Shown: positions 35,951-44,370, counted from the stretch's first letter. The stretch is DNA of 64,000 nt from Bacteroidales bacterium CF (GCA_000473305.1 CP006772.1:1674001-1738000); one strand, 5' to 3'. Numbers and translations are program-made. Notes: generated by a model not told the origin, from the sequence alone.

Positions 35951-36469
35951 TTAATCTTTATTCAATTTGTTTACCTCTGACAAAGATACATAAATTTTAG
36001 CACCAAGTTCCTCTAAAAATAGTGTTACTCTGTTCTTGTCAACTTTAAGCACCTTGCCGCTTTTATCTTTTAAAGCACCCCCAATTATCTCAACCTGGTC
36101 ACCCTCATAAATAATATCCTTATCCTCGGCGATCTTCAGGAACTCCTTGACAGCCTCAATCTCCTCATCCCTCACGACGGCAGGACGTTGCAGATAGTAG
36201 ACAATACGTGTCACTCCATAAACCAGCAGAAGCTTTCTCAGTTGATGTTCAGGACACCTGACAAAAACATATGAGTTAAACAACGGAAGGTCAACAACTT
36301 TCATCCGGTCGCTCCACTTCCGCCTGATTCTGTGTATTGGAAGGTAAGTCTCTACGCCCATCTCGCGCAGCCGCGCCTCGACCTTTTTCTCGGCGCGCGC
36401 GGCGGTGTATAGTACGAACCAATTTAGTGGCACTGATTTTTCTAAATTACTCTTTATCAAGGCGCACAT
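35951..36469 (-). CDS. NusG-like transcription antiterminator, UpxY type
   Basis: About 172 residues from ATG 36469. The NGN domain begins at WFVLYTAARAEKKVEARLRE and a KOW domain follows (YEGDQVEIIGGALKDKSGKV). UpxY proteins load on nascent polysaccharide-operon transcripts to suppress termination. A REP copy lies in the 5' coding end: residues NLEKSVPLN just before the NGN domain are encoded by it, on the opposite orientation to the 3'-end copies. A start further upstream (36559) would add another REP-encoded stretch and is rejected. It sits after wecB, 8 kb from the capsule locus. Confidence 0.85.
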   Translation of the reverse strand: MCALIKSNLEKSVPLNWFVLYTAARAEKKVEARLREMGVETYLPIHRIRRKWSDRMKVVDLPLFNSYVFVRCPEHQLRKLLLVYGVTRIVYYLQRPAVVRDEEIEAVKEFLKIAEDKDIIYEGDQVEIIGGALKDKSGKVLKVDKNRVTLFLEELGAKIYVSLSEVNKLNKD

Positions 36470-36547
36470 ATTATTCCTAATTTTTATATAGTTATCTGTA
36501 ATTTTTTTGAGGTTTGATTTTCTGCTATTTAGAAAAATCAGTGCCAC
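36427..36547. repeat. Inverted REP pair between wecB and the antiterminator gene
   Basis: GTGGCACTGATTTTTCTAA at 36427-36445 and its complement at 36529-36547. The left arm is in the coding region of the antiterminator, the right arm encodes the last residues of WecB. The 121-bp layout resembles the 131-bp elements but the interior is not obviously related. Confidence 0.85.
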
Positions 36548-37799
36548 AAATAATACCAAGAATTTTCTCGGCGGCGCGGCCGTCGCCGAATATTTCCGGA
36601 TAAATAACTCTCTTGTTTAAGAAATCAGAATATCCGTCAATTATTGAATCATAATCAGCATCAACCAGTCTGGCCGCGCCGCATTCCACAATTTCAACCC
36701 ATTCAGTCTCACGACGTAGAATCAGACACGGTTTATTGAAAAAGAAAGCCTCCTTTTGAACACCCCCTGAATCAGTTATAACCATCCGAGCACCCTTTTC
36801 AAGAGAGATCATCTCAAAAAAAGATGCAGGCGGCAACAATAAAATTCCGGGATTATCAGACAAAGCACCGCTCAGAAAATCACCGGAGTCAATTCTGTCC
36901 CTGAGTCTCACCACCCGCTCGTAAAGCATCGGTTCCAGTATCTTCTCCAGCATCTTTTCGGTACGTGGATGCAGAGGAACAACAACTGTAACACCCTCTG
37001 CAATATCGGACAGAGCCCTGAAAATTGAATTCAGTCTCTCCGCGTTGTCAGTATTGTTGTCACGATGGATCGTAGCTAAAATGTATTCGCCCTTTTTCAA
37101 ATGCCACTCGCCGGCCCTGTCCGCAGCAGAAAGCTTTTTATAGCCCTCTTCAAAAACCTTTCTGAGAATTCCGCTCAGAGGGGCCTTTTCATCTGCCACA
37201 TCAGAGAAAAACAGAGAGTTGTCGTACATAACATCTCCTGTATGGTAAACACCAGGATTGTCAATATTAACTTTTTTCTCTGCTATTCTAGAATCGTCAA
37301 AGCCCTCTCTTTTTAGATTTGTCAAACCTGCTATAGTTGGTACAAACAACCAAGTAGATGCATGATCGCACATTATTCTGTTTATCTCCTCCGGCATTGC
37401 CTTGTTGAAAGAGCGAAGCCCTGCCTCTATATGAGCTACAGGCACATGAAGTTTTGAAGCCGCCACTGCTCCTGCCAAAGTAGAATTTGTATCTCCAAAA
37501 AGAATAAGTAAATCAGGTTTTTCTGCAATGAGCACCTTTTCTATACCTGAAATCATAAGAGCTGTCTGGCTTCCGTGTGTGCCCGAACCGACATTCAGAT
37601 TAAAGTCAGGTGCGGGAATTCCAAGCTCAGAAAAAAAGACCTCAGACATATTGGCATCATAATGCTGCCCCGTATGTAGTATCTTTTCTGAAATTTTTCC
37701 GAAAAACGAGGATTTTATAGCCCTTGATATGGCTGCAGCCTTTATAATCTGCGGACGTGCCCCGACAACAGTCAGTATTTTTAATTTTTTCTCTTCCAT
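36525..37799 (-). CDS. wecB: UDP-N-acetylglucosamine 2-epimerase, non-hydrolysing
   Basis: About 424 residues from ATG 37799 (MEEKKLKILTVVGARPQIIK). Family signatures: GARPQIIKAAAISRAI, HTGQHYDANMSEVFF, FGDTNSTLAGAVAASKL, HIEAGLRSFNKAMPEEINR, and TDSGGVQKEAFFFNKPCLIL. It interconverts UDP-GlcNAc and UDP-ManNAc for surface polysaccharide. The C-terminal tail CGTDFSK is encoded by a REP copy and the stop TAG follows it. Distinct from the capG-type paralogue at 57677. Confidence 0.92.
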   Translation of the reverse strand: MEEKKLKILTVVGARPQIIKAAAISRAIKSSFFGKISEKILHTGQHYDANMSEVFFSELGIPAPDFNLNVGSGTHGSQTALMISGIEKVLIAEKPDLLILFGDTNSTLAGAVAASKLHVPVAHIEAGLRSFNKAMPEEINRIMCDHASTWLFVPTIAGLTNLKREGFDDSRIAEKKVNIDNPGVYHTGDVMYDNSLFFSDVADEKAPLSGILRKVFEEGYKKLSAADRAGEWHLKKGEYILATIHRDNNTDNAERLNSIFRALSDIAEGVTVVVPLHPRTEKMLEKILEPMLYERVVRLRDRIDSGDFLSGALSDNPGILLLPPASFFEMISLEKGARMVITDSGGVQKEAFFFNKPCLILRRETEWVEIVECGAARLVDADYDSIIDGYSDFLNKRVIYPEIFGDGRAAEKILGIICGTDFSK

Positions 37800-37803
37800 T
37801 TGT

Positions 37804-37812
37804 GCAAAGATA
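37804..37812 (-). promoter_or_regulatory. -7 element for wecB
   Basis: TATCTTTGC on the minus strand, 4 bp upstream of the wecB ATG, predicts a very short or absent leader. Confidence 0.45.
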
Positions 37813-37909
37813 AAAAAACCGAACAAAATTGTCCGGTTTTATTAGTATTGTGCTTTTTAAAAGTGCACATCCAAGTGCCCGTAAAAGAGCACGTTCAATC
37901 TTAAAATCC

Positions 37910-38188
37910 TTATGCCTGAGCGTTTACCTCTGCAGCTTTTGGCAATACAGAGACAAATGATTTATTGTCAGCTTTCTTTCTGAAAGTAACAACACCGTCT
38001 ATAAGAGCATATAGAGTGTGGTCCTTACCGATACCGACATTCAAACCCGGATTGTGAACAGTTCCCCTCTGGCGTACAAGGATGTTGCCTGCTTTTGCTG
38101 TCTGTCCACCGAATAATTTTACGCCTAATCGTTTACTGTGTGATTCGCGGCCGTTCTTCGAACTACCGACACCTTTTTTGTGTGCCAT
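37910..38188 (-). CDS. rpmA: Ribosomal protein bL27
   Basis: 92 residues. [20 protein letters not shown] is the classic bL27 N terminus, followed by [20 protein letters not shown] and the [15 protein letters not shown] block. Component of the large subunit near the peptidyl-transferase centre. It lies 25 bp after rplU; the order rplU-rpmA is standard. Confidence 0.97.
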   Translation of the reverse strand: MAHKKGVGSSKNGRESHSKRLGVKLFGGQTAKAGNILVRQRGTVHNPGLNVGIGKDHTLYALIDGVVTFRKKADNKSFVSVLPKAAEVNAQA

Positions 38189-38213
38189 AATCTAAAATTT
38201 TCTTTTTTGTTAA

Positions 38214-38522
38214 TTAAGCGATCTCTTCGATTAAAATTTGAGTCAAGTACTGGCGATGACCATTTTTCTTGTCAAAACCTTTGCGGCGTATCTTCTTGAA
38301 AACGATAACTTTGTCACCTTTAAGATGTTCAAGTACTTTAGCCTTAACCGAAGCACCCTCCACATAAGGAGAACCAATTTTTACCTTTCCATCTTCATCG
38401 ATAAGTAAAACCTTGTCAAAGGACAAAGAAGCCCCTTGCTCTGCCTTAAGGCGGTTAACAAAGATTTTATTATCTTTCTCAACTTTAAATTGCTGTCCTG
38501 CAATGTCTACAATTGCGTACAT
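38214..38522 (-). CDS. rplU: Ribosomal protein bL21
   Basis: 102 residues. MYAIVDIAGQQFKVEKDNKI and the C-terminal FKKIRRKGFDKKNGHRQYLT are diagnostic for bL21. First gene of rplU-rpmA, with a well-formed Bacteroidetes promoter about 95 bp upstream; the intervening leader is long enough to hold an autoregulatory structure, but none was confirmed. Confidence 0.97.
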   Translation of the reverse strand: MYAIVDIAGQQFKVEKDNKIFVNRLKAEQGASLSFDKVLLIDEDGKVKIGSPYVEGASVKAKVLEHLKGDKVIVFKKIRRKGFDKKNGHRQYLTQILIEEIA

Positions 38523-38615
38523 ATAAAAAATATAATTATATTTTTGACCGTAAGCGGCTAACTAAATAGCTCTTTTTCAATAGCTTAACAATCTTTTTAC
38601 ATTTCAATCAGGAAC

Positions 38616-38648
38616 GCAAAGATATTATTATTTATTAATTAATCAAAA
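38616..38648 (-). promoter_or_regulatory. Promoter of rplU-rpmA
   Basis: On the minus strand TTTTG (38648-38644) and TATCTTTGC (38624-38616) are separated by 19 nt, matching the Bacteroidetes TTTG-N19-TAnnTTTG promoter. It leaves a leader of about 90 nt. Confidence 0.75.
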
Positions 38649-38755
38649 CATTTTTATTTTTGTATATACGAAAAGTAAGCCTACACTTGATTTTAGAATT
38701 AGATATCCAATCTTAGAAATATAGTATTAGATACCAAACCTACTTAAACAAAAAA

Positions 38756-39823
38756 ATGGAATCACCCTTCGTTTTTAACAAACCTGTAGCTGTTGCAGAC
38801 GCGATCCCCAGGATCAATGAAGTAAATGCAATTACAGAACGACTGACCAAAAACAAACACGTATTGGTTTACGAGCCGCCAAAAAGTGGAAAGAACTCAC
38901 TGATGCAGCAAGTATTCAACAAATTGAAGCAGGATCGTTATTCTTTCAAAGTCTGCAATGTCGATCTTTTCAACGTTCGTTCAGAAGCTGATTTGTTAAA
39001 AGCAATAAGGACGTCATTGGTAGAGTGTTTTGCTAAGAACGACAACGAAAAAGAGAAGTTGGAGGACGAACTGATGATCTCATATATACATGAGATGAAC
39101 GAATACAGGGATTTGGTTCTCAACCTTTCAGAAGCTCTTGCAAGTAAGTTTAATACAAACATAATTATATACTTTGCTGAATTTCAGGAAATTCTAAATT
39201 TCGAAAATCCTGACAAGACCCTAAAGCTCCTTGAGAGAGTCTGGAGAGATCATACTGGTACCACTTATCTGATTACTGGGTCTGAGTTGAATGCTATGAA
39301 GCAGATATTTGAAATAGACAAATACCTGTATAGGTATGCCGAAAGGGTTAAAATGCAGCAGATTCCGGAACTTCTTTTTTCCGAATTTATAATTAAGAAT
39401 TTTCTGAAAGCAGGAAGGGTTGTATCAAGGGAGTTAGTAACTCAAATCTACGAGTTTACAGAGGGGCATCCATATTACACACAACAGCTCGCAGAGATAT
39501 CTTTCTATAAGACAAAAGGTTTCATGACAGAACCAATACTACTTGAGTCTTTTGACGACCTCATTCAATGCCACGTTCACGAATTCAAGGCAAAAACAAG
39601 TCGATTGAGTAACTACCAGCTCTATTTGCTAAAAGCGATCATTGATGGAGTGACCAGATTCAGCGAGACTCAGGTTATGATTGACTACCACTTCAACTCC
39701 TCAGCAAATATTGTCCGCCTGAAGGAGGCAACGTTGAAAAAAGAGATACTTTGCAATGAAGGAGCAAAGTTGACCTTCCAGGATCCGATTTACAAGAAGT
39801 GGCTCAAGGATTTTTATTTTTAG
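38756..39823 (+). CDS. AAA-family ATPase, STAND/ORC-like, function unknown
   Basis: 355 residues. Walker A-like EPPKSGKNSLMQQVFNKL near residue 43 has PPKSGKNS in place of the usual GxxGxGK[ST]; the Walker B candidate is IIIYFAEFQEIL, and an arginine-rich helix and winged-helix-like C terminus (SNYQLYLLKAIIDGVTRF) follow. Such stand-alone ATPases are abundant in Bacteroidetes and some are linked to chromosomal mobile content. Its TAG stop is the TAGTGGCAC head of a REP copy. The neighbouring RAYT gene lies 180 bp away on the other strand. Confidence 0.7.
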   Translation: MESPFVFNKPVAVADAIPRINEVNAITERLTKNKHVLVYEPPKSGKNSLMQQVFNKLKQDRYSFKVCNVDLFNVRSEADLLKAIRTSLVECFAKNDNEKEKLEDELMISYIHEMNEYRDLVLNLSEALASKFNTNIIIYFAEFQEILNFENPDKTLKLLERVWRDHTGTTYLITGSELNAMKQIFEIDKYLYRYAERVKMQQIPELLFSEFIIKNFLKAGRVVSRELVTQIYEFTEGHPYYTQQLAEISFYKTKGFMTEPILLESFDDLIQCHVHEFKAKTSRLSNYQLYLLKAIIDGVTRFSETQVMIDYHFNSSANIVRLKEATLKKEILCNEGAKLTFQDPIYKKWLKDFYF

Positions 39824-39942
39824 TGGCACTGATTTTTTCTGAACAAATAATAGGCAAGCACCTGCATATCATGTATTTGCAGGTGCTTTATTTTTAGTGG
39901 CACTGATTTTTCTAACCAAAAAATTAGAAAAATCAGTGCCAC
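39823..39942. repeat. REP-terminator-REP cassette copy 2 plus inverted REP pair
   Basis: A plus REP (39823-39840), a terminator, a second plus REP (39897-39915) and an inverted copy (39924-39942) with an 8-bp spacer. The last two form a 19-bp perfect hairpin, the clearest BIME-like unit in the window. It lies 64 bp from the end of the RAYT gene. Confidence 0.9.
39856..39896 (+). terminator. Rho-independent terminator after the AAA-ATPase gene
   Basis: Stem AAGCACCTGCA / TGCAGGTGCTT followed by TATTTTTA. Compared with the cassette at 11727, paired bases have changed on both sides (GC to AT, TA to CG), so the stem is kept. Confidence 0.9.
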
Positions 39943-40005
39943 CAATAATTCTTAATAATTGAATTTCAGAGTTATAAGGCTTAAATAATATTCTACACAG
40001 GCCTA

Positions 40006-40803
40006 CTAGAAGGTCATGTCTTTTGATATCTGATATTTAGAAAAATCAGTGCCACACACCTTCCTGACAAAAGAGTACTCTTCATGAACATTCATAGCAA
40101 TCTGCTTGAATGTGGCGTTGGTATATTGGTTAAGAAATAGGATGAGCTTTTTGATACTTGTTTTGTCCAAATCATAAATCGAACGACCATCAAGAATTTT
40201 TCCGATTATAGAAATTAACTCTGGATTAGTAATTCTTGGATTTGTACTATCCCGGGTAAAACGATGATCTACCACCGGCATTTTGTAATCCGCAATTGCT
40301 GACAACAGTGATTTTTCATCTTTATAACACATATCCAATGCACTGGTATCTACCAATATATGTTTAGATAAATCAGTTTTTCCATTATGGTGAAAGCTGA
40401 ATGAATTCCATTGGTACTGATTTGGTTTCGAACAGATGCCGGCAACTACAGGATTGTTCAAAATATAAAAACAGTTTTCGATAATAAAATTTAGATTTCG
40501 CTTTGGGGCTGATTCAAAAGGCTTTGTAAACTGCTTTCCATGAATCTGATATGATTTATTATAATATCTTGAAAAGTCCATTAGTGCTCTTCTCATGAAT
40601 TCAGACAAACTACAACTCTCGACCTGTAAATGGAAATGGTTTGGCATCAGGCAAAACTCCAATATTTTAGTATTATGGGTAATAGCAGAGTTATTGATAC
40701 ACTCAAGAAATCTAATGTTGTCTTCCGGCTTTAGGAAAATCGTAGTTCTGTAATTACTAATGTTATAAACGTGAAATACCCCCTCCTGTAATCTCTTTCT
40801 CAT
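40006..40803 (-). CDS. REP-associated tyrosine transposase (RAYT), Y1_Tnp family
   Basis: About 265 residues from ATG 40803. The Y1_Tnp (PF01797) HUH motif is clear: LEFCLMPNHFHLQVE with HFH. FMRRALMDFSRYYNKSYQIHGKQF is the helix that carries the catalytic Tyr in relatives; which Tyr is used is not certain. IENCFYILNNPVVAGICSKP is the typical end of the core, and a C-terminal extension (TNATFKQIAMNVHEEYSF) resembles the DNA-binding tail. RAYTs process single-stranded DNA at REP hairpins. REP copies surround and invade the gene: the 3' end encodes CGTDFSK. The frame looks intact. Confidence 0.85.
   Translation of the reverse strand: MRKRLQEGVFHVYNISNYRTTIFLKPEDNIRFLECINNSAITHNTKILEFCLMPNHFHLQVESCSLSEFMRRALMDFSRYYNKSYQIHGKQFTKPFESAPKRNLNFIIENCFYILNNPVVAGICSKPNQYQWNSFSFHHNGKTDLSKHILVDTSALDMCYKDEKSLLSAIADYKMPVVDHRFTRDSTNPRITNPELISIIGKILDGRSIYDLDKTSIKKLILFLNQYTNATFKQIAMNVHEEYSFVRKVCGTDFSKYQISKDMTF
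40037..40055 (-). repeat. REP copy inside the RAYT gene 3' end
   Basis: TTAGAAAAATCAGTGCCAC on the plus strand; on the gene strand it encodes GTDFSK-type residues and translation continues for nine more codons before a stop at 40006. Confidence 0.85.
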
Positions 40804-40983
40804 AATCAACCCCGTTATTAGTAGAAAACCAATCTATTAAGTAACCTGAATTTATATAGTTAATACAACTTACAATGCAAATTGAGTTTTACCTGAAATA
40901 GAATTTATACTGCTAATCTAGTCGAAATGATTTGGCTGGATGATTAAGATCAGATAAACAAATTCAATAATTGGATATTTTTA

Positions 40984-41168
40984 TGGCACTGATTTTTCTA
41001 TATCATTGATTTTAAAATCATTGTGCCAACAAACTGTTTTACAACATCTTATCATTCATCTGAATCATTGTACTTTAGAAAAATCAGTGCCACACATATT
41101 TATTATTACTTGCTAACCAATAACTTCCAAACTATTATCAATGAGCAAATTAGAAAAATCAGTGCCAC
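40984..41168. repeat. REP triplet left of ubiX
   Basis: A plus copy (40984-41000, first base lost), and minus copies at 41075-41093 and 41150-41168. The segment between the two minus copies begins ACATATTTATTATTA and ends ATGAGC, as in the triplet at 41745-41930. The last copy provides the codons Trp-His and the TGA stop of ubiX. Confidence 0.85.
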
Positions 41169-41734
41169 TCATTCATCCACTTATTAGATGGATTTATGTC
41201 GGAGATTCCTGCGATAGCGATGATCCTGTCGGCAAATTGGTCTGTCAAATCATCCAAACTCGAAGGATTTGAATAGAAAGACGGGGAGGCAGGAGCGATG
41301 ATCGCGCCGGCTTCAGTCAATGTTTGTAAATTTCTTAAATGAATCAGAGAATAAGGTGTTTCCCTCGGCACTATTACGAGTCGCCGGCGCTCCTTGAGCT
41401 GAACCTCAGCAATTCTTGATATAAGATCAGATGTCGTGCCATTTGCTATGCGGCCGACAGTTCCCATTGTGCATGGAACAACAATCATCACGTCGGCTGC
41501 ATTCGACCCTGATGCATTCCTATTATAATATCCATGATTATCAAGGATTTTAACATTAGAGAATGTCCTGAATACTTCTATATTACCACCCGTTTCATCC
41601 ATGAAAACCTGCATACCGGTATCAGTAAAGGCTATATCCAATTCCATTTCCGGCATTTTTGCAACTTTCTCTATTACTTTCTTTGCATAAACCTGGCCAC
41701 TGGCCCCGGTTACGCCAATTACGATTCTTTTCAT
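41159..41734 (-). CDS. ubiX: Flavin prenyltransferase UbiX
   Basis: 191 residues. The flavoprotein fold signature RIVIGVTGASGQVYAKKVIE starts at residue 3, and VIVVPCTMGTVGRIANGTTS and RRLVIVPRETPYSLIHLRNL are family hallmarks. It makes prenylated FMN for UbiD-type decarboxylases. The last residues WH and the stop TGA are read from a REP copy (TGG CAC TGA). The gene is flanked by two related REP triplets, which may reflect duplication or transfer of the block. Confidence 0.95.
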   Translation of the reverse strand: MKRIVIGVTGASGQVYAKKVIEKVAKMPEMELDIAFTDTGMQVFMDETGGNIEVFRTFSNVKILDNHGYYNRNASGSNAADVMIVVPCTMGTVGRIANGTTSDLISRIAEVQLKERRRLVIVPRETPYSLIHLRNLQTLTEAGAIIAPASPSFYSNPSSLDDLTDQFADRIIAIAGISDINPSNKWMNEWH

Positions 41735-41744
41735 GATATTTTTA

Positions 41745-41930
41745 GTGGCACTGATTTTTCTAAAATTCTGATTTTAATAATATTATACTAATATATTGAA
41801 TTACATTGCTTTACCAATTGTTTAAACCATAGTATTTTAGAAAAATCAGTGCCACACATATTTATTATTAATTATCAATCAACAACTTACAAACATCTAT
41901 CAATGAGCTAATTAGAAAAATCAGTGCCAC
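41745..41930. repeat. REP triplet right of ubiX
   Basis: A plus copy (41745-41763) and minus copies at 41837-41855 and 41912-41930; same layout and length as the triplet at 40984-41168. The last copy encodes the C terminus SGTDFSN and supplies the stop of the next gene. Confidence 0.85.
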
Positions 41931-44205
41931 TAATAATTCCTACTTTGCCATCCATGGAGCTGACGAGGAGGCGGTGGCGGCCGAGCGGCTGGATGTAGTT
42001 AATCAGGGCTATTGAGAAGTTGTAGCTCCAGACAACCTTGCCGTCACTTTCACGCAAAGCAAAGATATTCCCCTTATCCGTCGGGATAAAGAGCAAACCA
42101 TCCTGAGTCGTGATAGGCGAAGGGGCTATCTCATAACCATAACCCGCAAACGAAGACCATACTCTTTTGGCCACATCCGAAACAGCAGACCAGGCAAAGA
42201 CAGAATCCTGCATCGTCTTAATATATATCGCCTTACCATCAGACGAAAGACCAATAGCCTCCCTCCCGCCGTTGGCACTCCACAACTCCTTACCGTCAGC
42301 AGCATTCAGCGCATACACAACCCTTTCAGGAGTCACAATAAACACCTTGCCATGAGACTTCACCGGCCATACAGCCGCAGGAGAAAGCATCCTGTTCAAC
42401 TTTTTGTTCGTCCAGGTCCAGAGAAGCGCTCCTGTCTTAGGGTTAAACGCATAGAAAGTGTTTTTCCAGTCGCCAACATAAACACCCTCATTGTCAACAT
42501 ACGCCTTCGCCTCAACAAAACCCTTGATACCGCTGTAACGCCACACCTCTGAACCGTCCTTGAGCCTCAGCGCGCGGAAAACTCCGTCAGATGCGCCAAT
42601 ATAAACTATACCTTTATATATTGAAGGTGCCGGCAAAACACTTTTCTCAGCCTTCACCTTCCAAAGAAGTTTTCCGCGATAAGTGATTGTTTTTGGCCTT
42701 TGGTTTTTGTAAATGTTAACCACCTTTTCTCCTTTGGCATCGAGGCAATATATGTAACCGTCAGTACAACCGATCACCAGTTTACCGTCAGAGATTGCCG
42801 GGGTGGAAAAAATCTTGCCGCCGGCTTTGTAGCTCCAGATCAGATTGCCGTTCCTGGCATCGAGCGCTTTGACAACACCGGCTGTGTTAGCGTAATATAC
42901 AACACCACCCGAGTATGTTGCACCCGCTCCTATGTCGGTGTTATCCTGAATAATCCAGAGAGGTTTGAGTTTTGCAGATGAAGAAGTCGCAGGAGAATTG
43001 ACCGCTGTATTCGCAGATGTTGATGCAGTTGCGGTGACTGACCCCTCGGCCTGTTGGGCTTGAGCTATTATATTATAGGTGTTCCATGGGGAAAGAGTGG
43101 TGCCGTTCATCCTTTCGGAGAGTGTAATTATTCCATCGGCTATTGTAATGATGTTATAACCGGAACCTGCACGGCCGGCACGCAGGTTTGAACGACCCAT
43201 CGCCGCCCGTATTTCAAAAGGAGCTTGCGAAGAAGATGAGCTTTGCGAAAAATTGACAGCAGTGGATTGAACGTTAGAAGTGGCATTTTGTGATTCAGAA
43301 AGAGCGGGGTTTACTTGAGCGGAAATGGCAACAGCCGGAACAGTGTACGACATCTTGCGATTGTTGTGGCCGTGGCCGCAGAGGGCGAGCTGAATGTTGG
43401 TCCTTGAGAGATAGGTCAAGACATCCTTGTAGTTAAGCATTTCGTCTGTAAGCGGATAGTGGTTGACAAAAATCACAGGGGTGCCGCGCGGAATGGCCTT
43501 TGTGAGCGAATCCAGCCATACCATGCTCTCGCGCGGCACCAGCGCCGGAGCCATCCTCATATTCGGGCCTGAATTACACCCAATAAAACGCACTCCACCC
43601 GCCTCGAAATCAAAAGATTCGTATCCAAAAACCTTGGCAAAAGTGTTACATCCGCTTTCACTCCACTTTGAGTCATGGTTACCTGCAAGAATATAATATG
43701 GGCAAGAGAGTTTGTCGAGAACAGATTTCGCCAGGAGAATCTCGGCGTCGCTCCCGAACTCGGTTATATCGCCTCCGAAGATTACGAAGTCAATATCTCC
43801 CAGGGAGTTGATGTCCTTGACAGAATTTTCGAGATCTTCGACATTCGGTGTGCCTACTGATATGTGTAAGTCTGTGAGATACGCGAATTTCACATCTTTG
43901 GGAAAAGATTCCCGGGAAGTTGCTAGGGAAGCTGTCTGAGCAGAAACTTGTGAAAAATTCTGAACAGAAGTTAGAAAAAATGCCTGAGCATAAGCTGGGG
44001 AAATTGTCTGAGAGGTTGCTGGGGAAAATGCCTGAGCGGAGGTTGGTGGAGCGATCCGGGGAGAGGCTGGTGGAGCGGGATGGGCGAAAGAGACCGCAAC
44101 CGCAGGGGAAGTTTGTTTGGGATTAAAGTTTTGGCTTTCAGCAAAACAATAAATCGAAATAAAAAAGAGGGAAATAGTTACAAAAAGTTCACGTTTAGTC
44201 ATCAT
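41908..44205 (-). CDS. Metallophosphoesterase / PQQ-like beta-propeller fusion
   Basis: 765 residues with a signal peptide (LFVTISLFFISIYCFAESQ). A calcineurin-like phosphoesterase domain spans about residues 105-330: YLTDLHISVG, IFGGDITEFG, ILAGNHDSKW, FVNHYPLT, LCGHGHNNRK, giving the metal ligands. The C-terminal half is a PQQ-type propeller with repeats such as VKALDARNGNLIWSYKAGGK. The N terminus has 8-residue Ser/Ala/Gln repeats (encoded near 43920-44100) and the linker is Ser-rich. Substrate unknown; likely periplasmic. The tail SGTDFSN is REP-encoded. Confidence 0.85.
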   Translation of the reverse strand: MMTKRELFVTISLFFISIYCFAESQNFNPKQTSPAVAVSFAHPAPPASPRIAPPTSAQAFSPATSQTISPAYAQAFFLTSVQNFSQVSAQTASLATSRESFPKDVKFAYLTDLHISVGTPNVEDLENSVKDINSLGDIDFVIFGGDITEFGSDAEILLAKSVLDKLSCPYYILAGNHDSKWSESGCNTFAKVFGYESFDFEAGGVRFIGCNSGPNMRMAPALVPRESMVWLDSLTKAIPRGTPVIFVNHYPLTDEMLNYKDVLTYLSRTNIQLALCGHGHNNRKMSYTVPAVAISAQVNPALSESQNATSNVQSTAVNFSQSSSSSQAPFEIRAAMGRSNLRAGRAGSGYNIITIADGIITLSERMNGTTLSPWNTYNIIAQAQQAEGSVTATASTSANTAVNSPATSSSAKLKPLWIIQDNTDIGAGATYSGGVVYYANTAGVVKALDARNGNLIWSYKAGGKIFSTPAISDGKLVIGCTDGYIYCLDAKGEKVVNIYKNQRPKTITYRGKLLWKVKAEKSVLPAPSIYKGIVYIGASDGVFRALRLKDGSEVWRYSGIKGFVEAKAYVDNEGVYVGDWKNTFYAFNPKTGALLWTWTNKKLNRMLSPAAVWPVKSHGKVFIVTPERVVYALNAADGKELWSANGGREAIGLSSDGKAIYIKTMQDSVFAWSAVSDVAKRVWSSFAGYGYEIAPSPITTQDGLLFIPTDKGNIFALRESDGKVVWSYNFSIALINYIQPLGRHRLLVSSMDGKVGIISGTDFSN

Positions 44206-44293
44206 TTCGAAATTGAATTTAAATACTTACTAAGTGGTTCAAATTTAGCATAAAATAATTAAAAAAAAAGGATGGAATAGAGGGATAATTTAT

Positions 44294-44301
44294 TAACTTT
44301 G
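44294..44301 (+). promoter_or_regulatory. Weak -7 candidate before the polysaccharide locus
   Basis: TAACTTTG fits the TAnnTTTG pattern 70 bp before the dehydratase start. No convincing -33 element. Confidence 0.3.
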
Positions 44302-44370
44302 TAGCTACTGAACTTAAACAGTGAGCACTACACCAAATGTGACTCACCGGCATCTCTGCGCCTACCCTCT

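Noticed and set aside
36470-36559. Earlier start for the antiterminator
   Set aside because: The added residues VALIFLN are a REP translation and the stretch overlaps the end of wecB; ATG 36469 is closer to the conserved domain.
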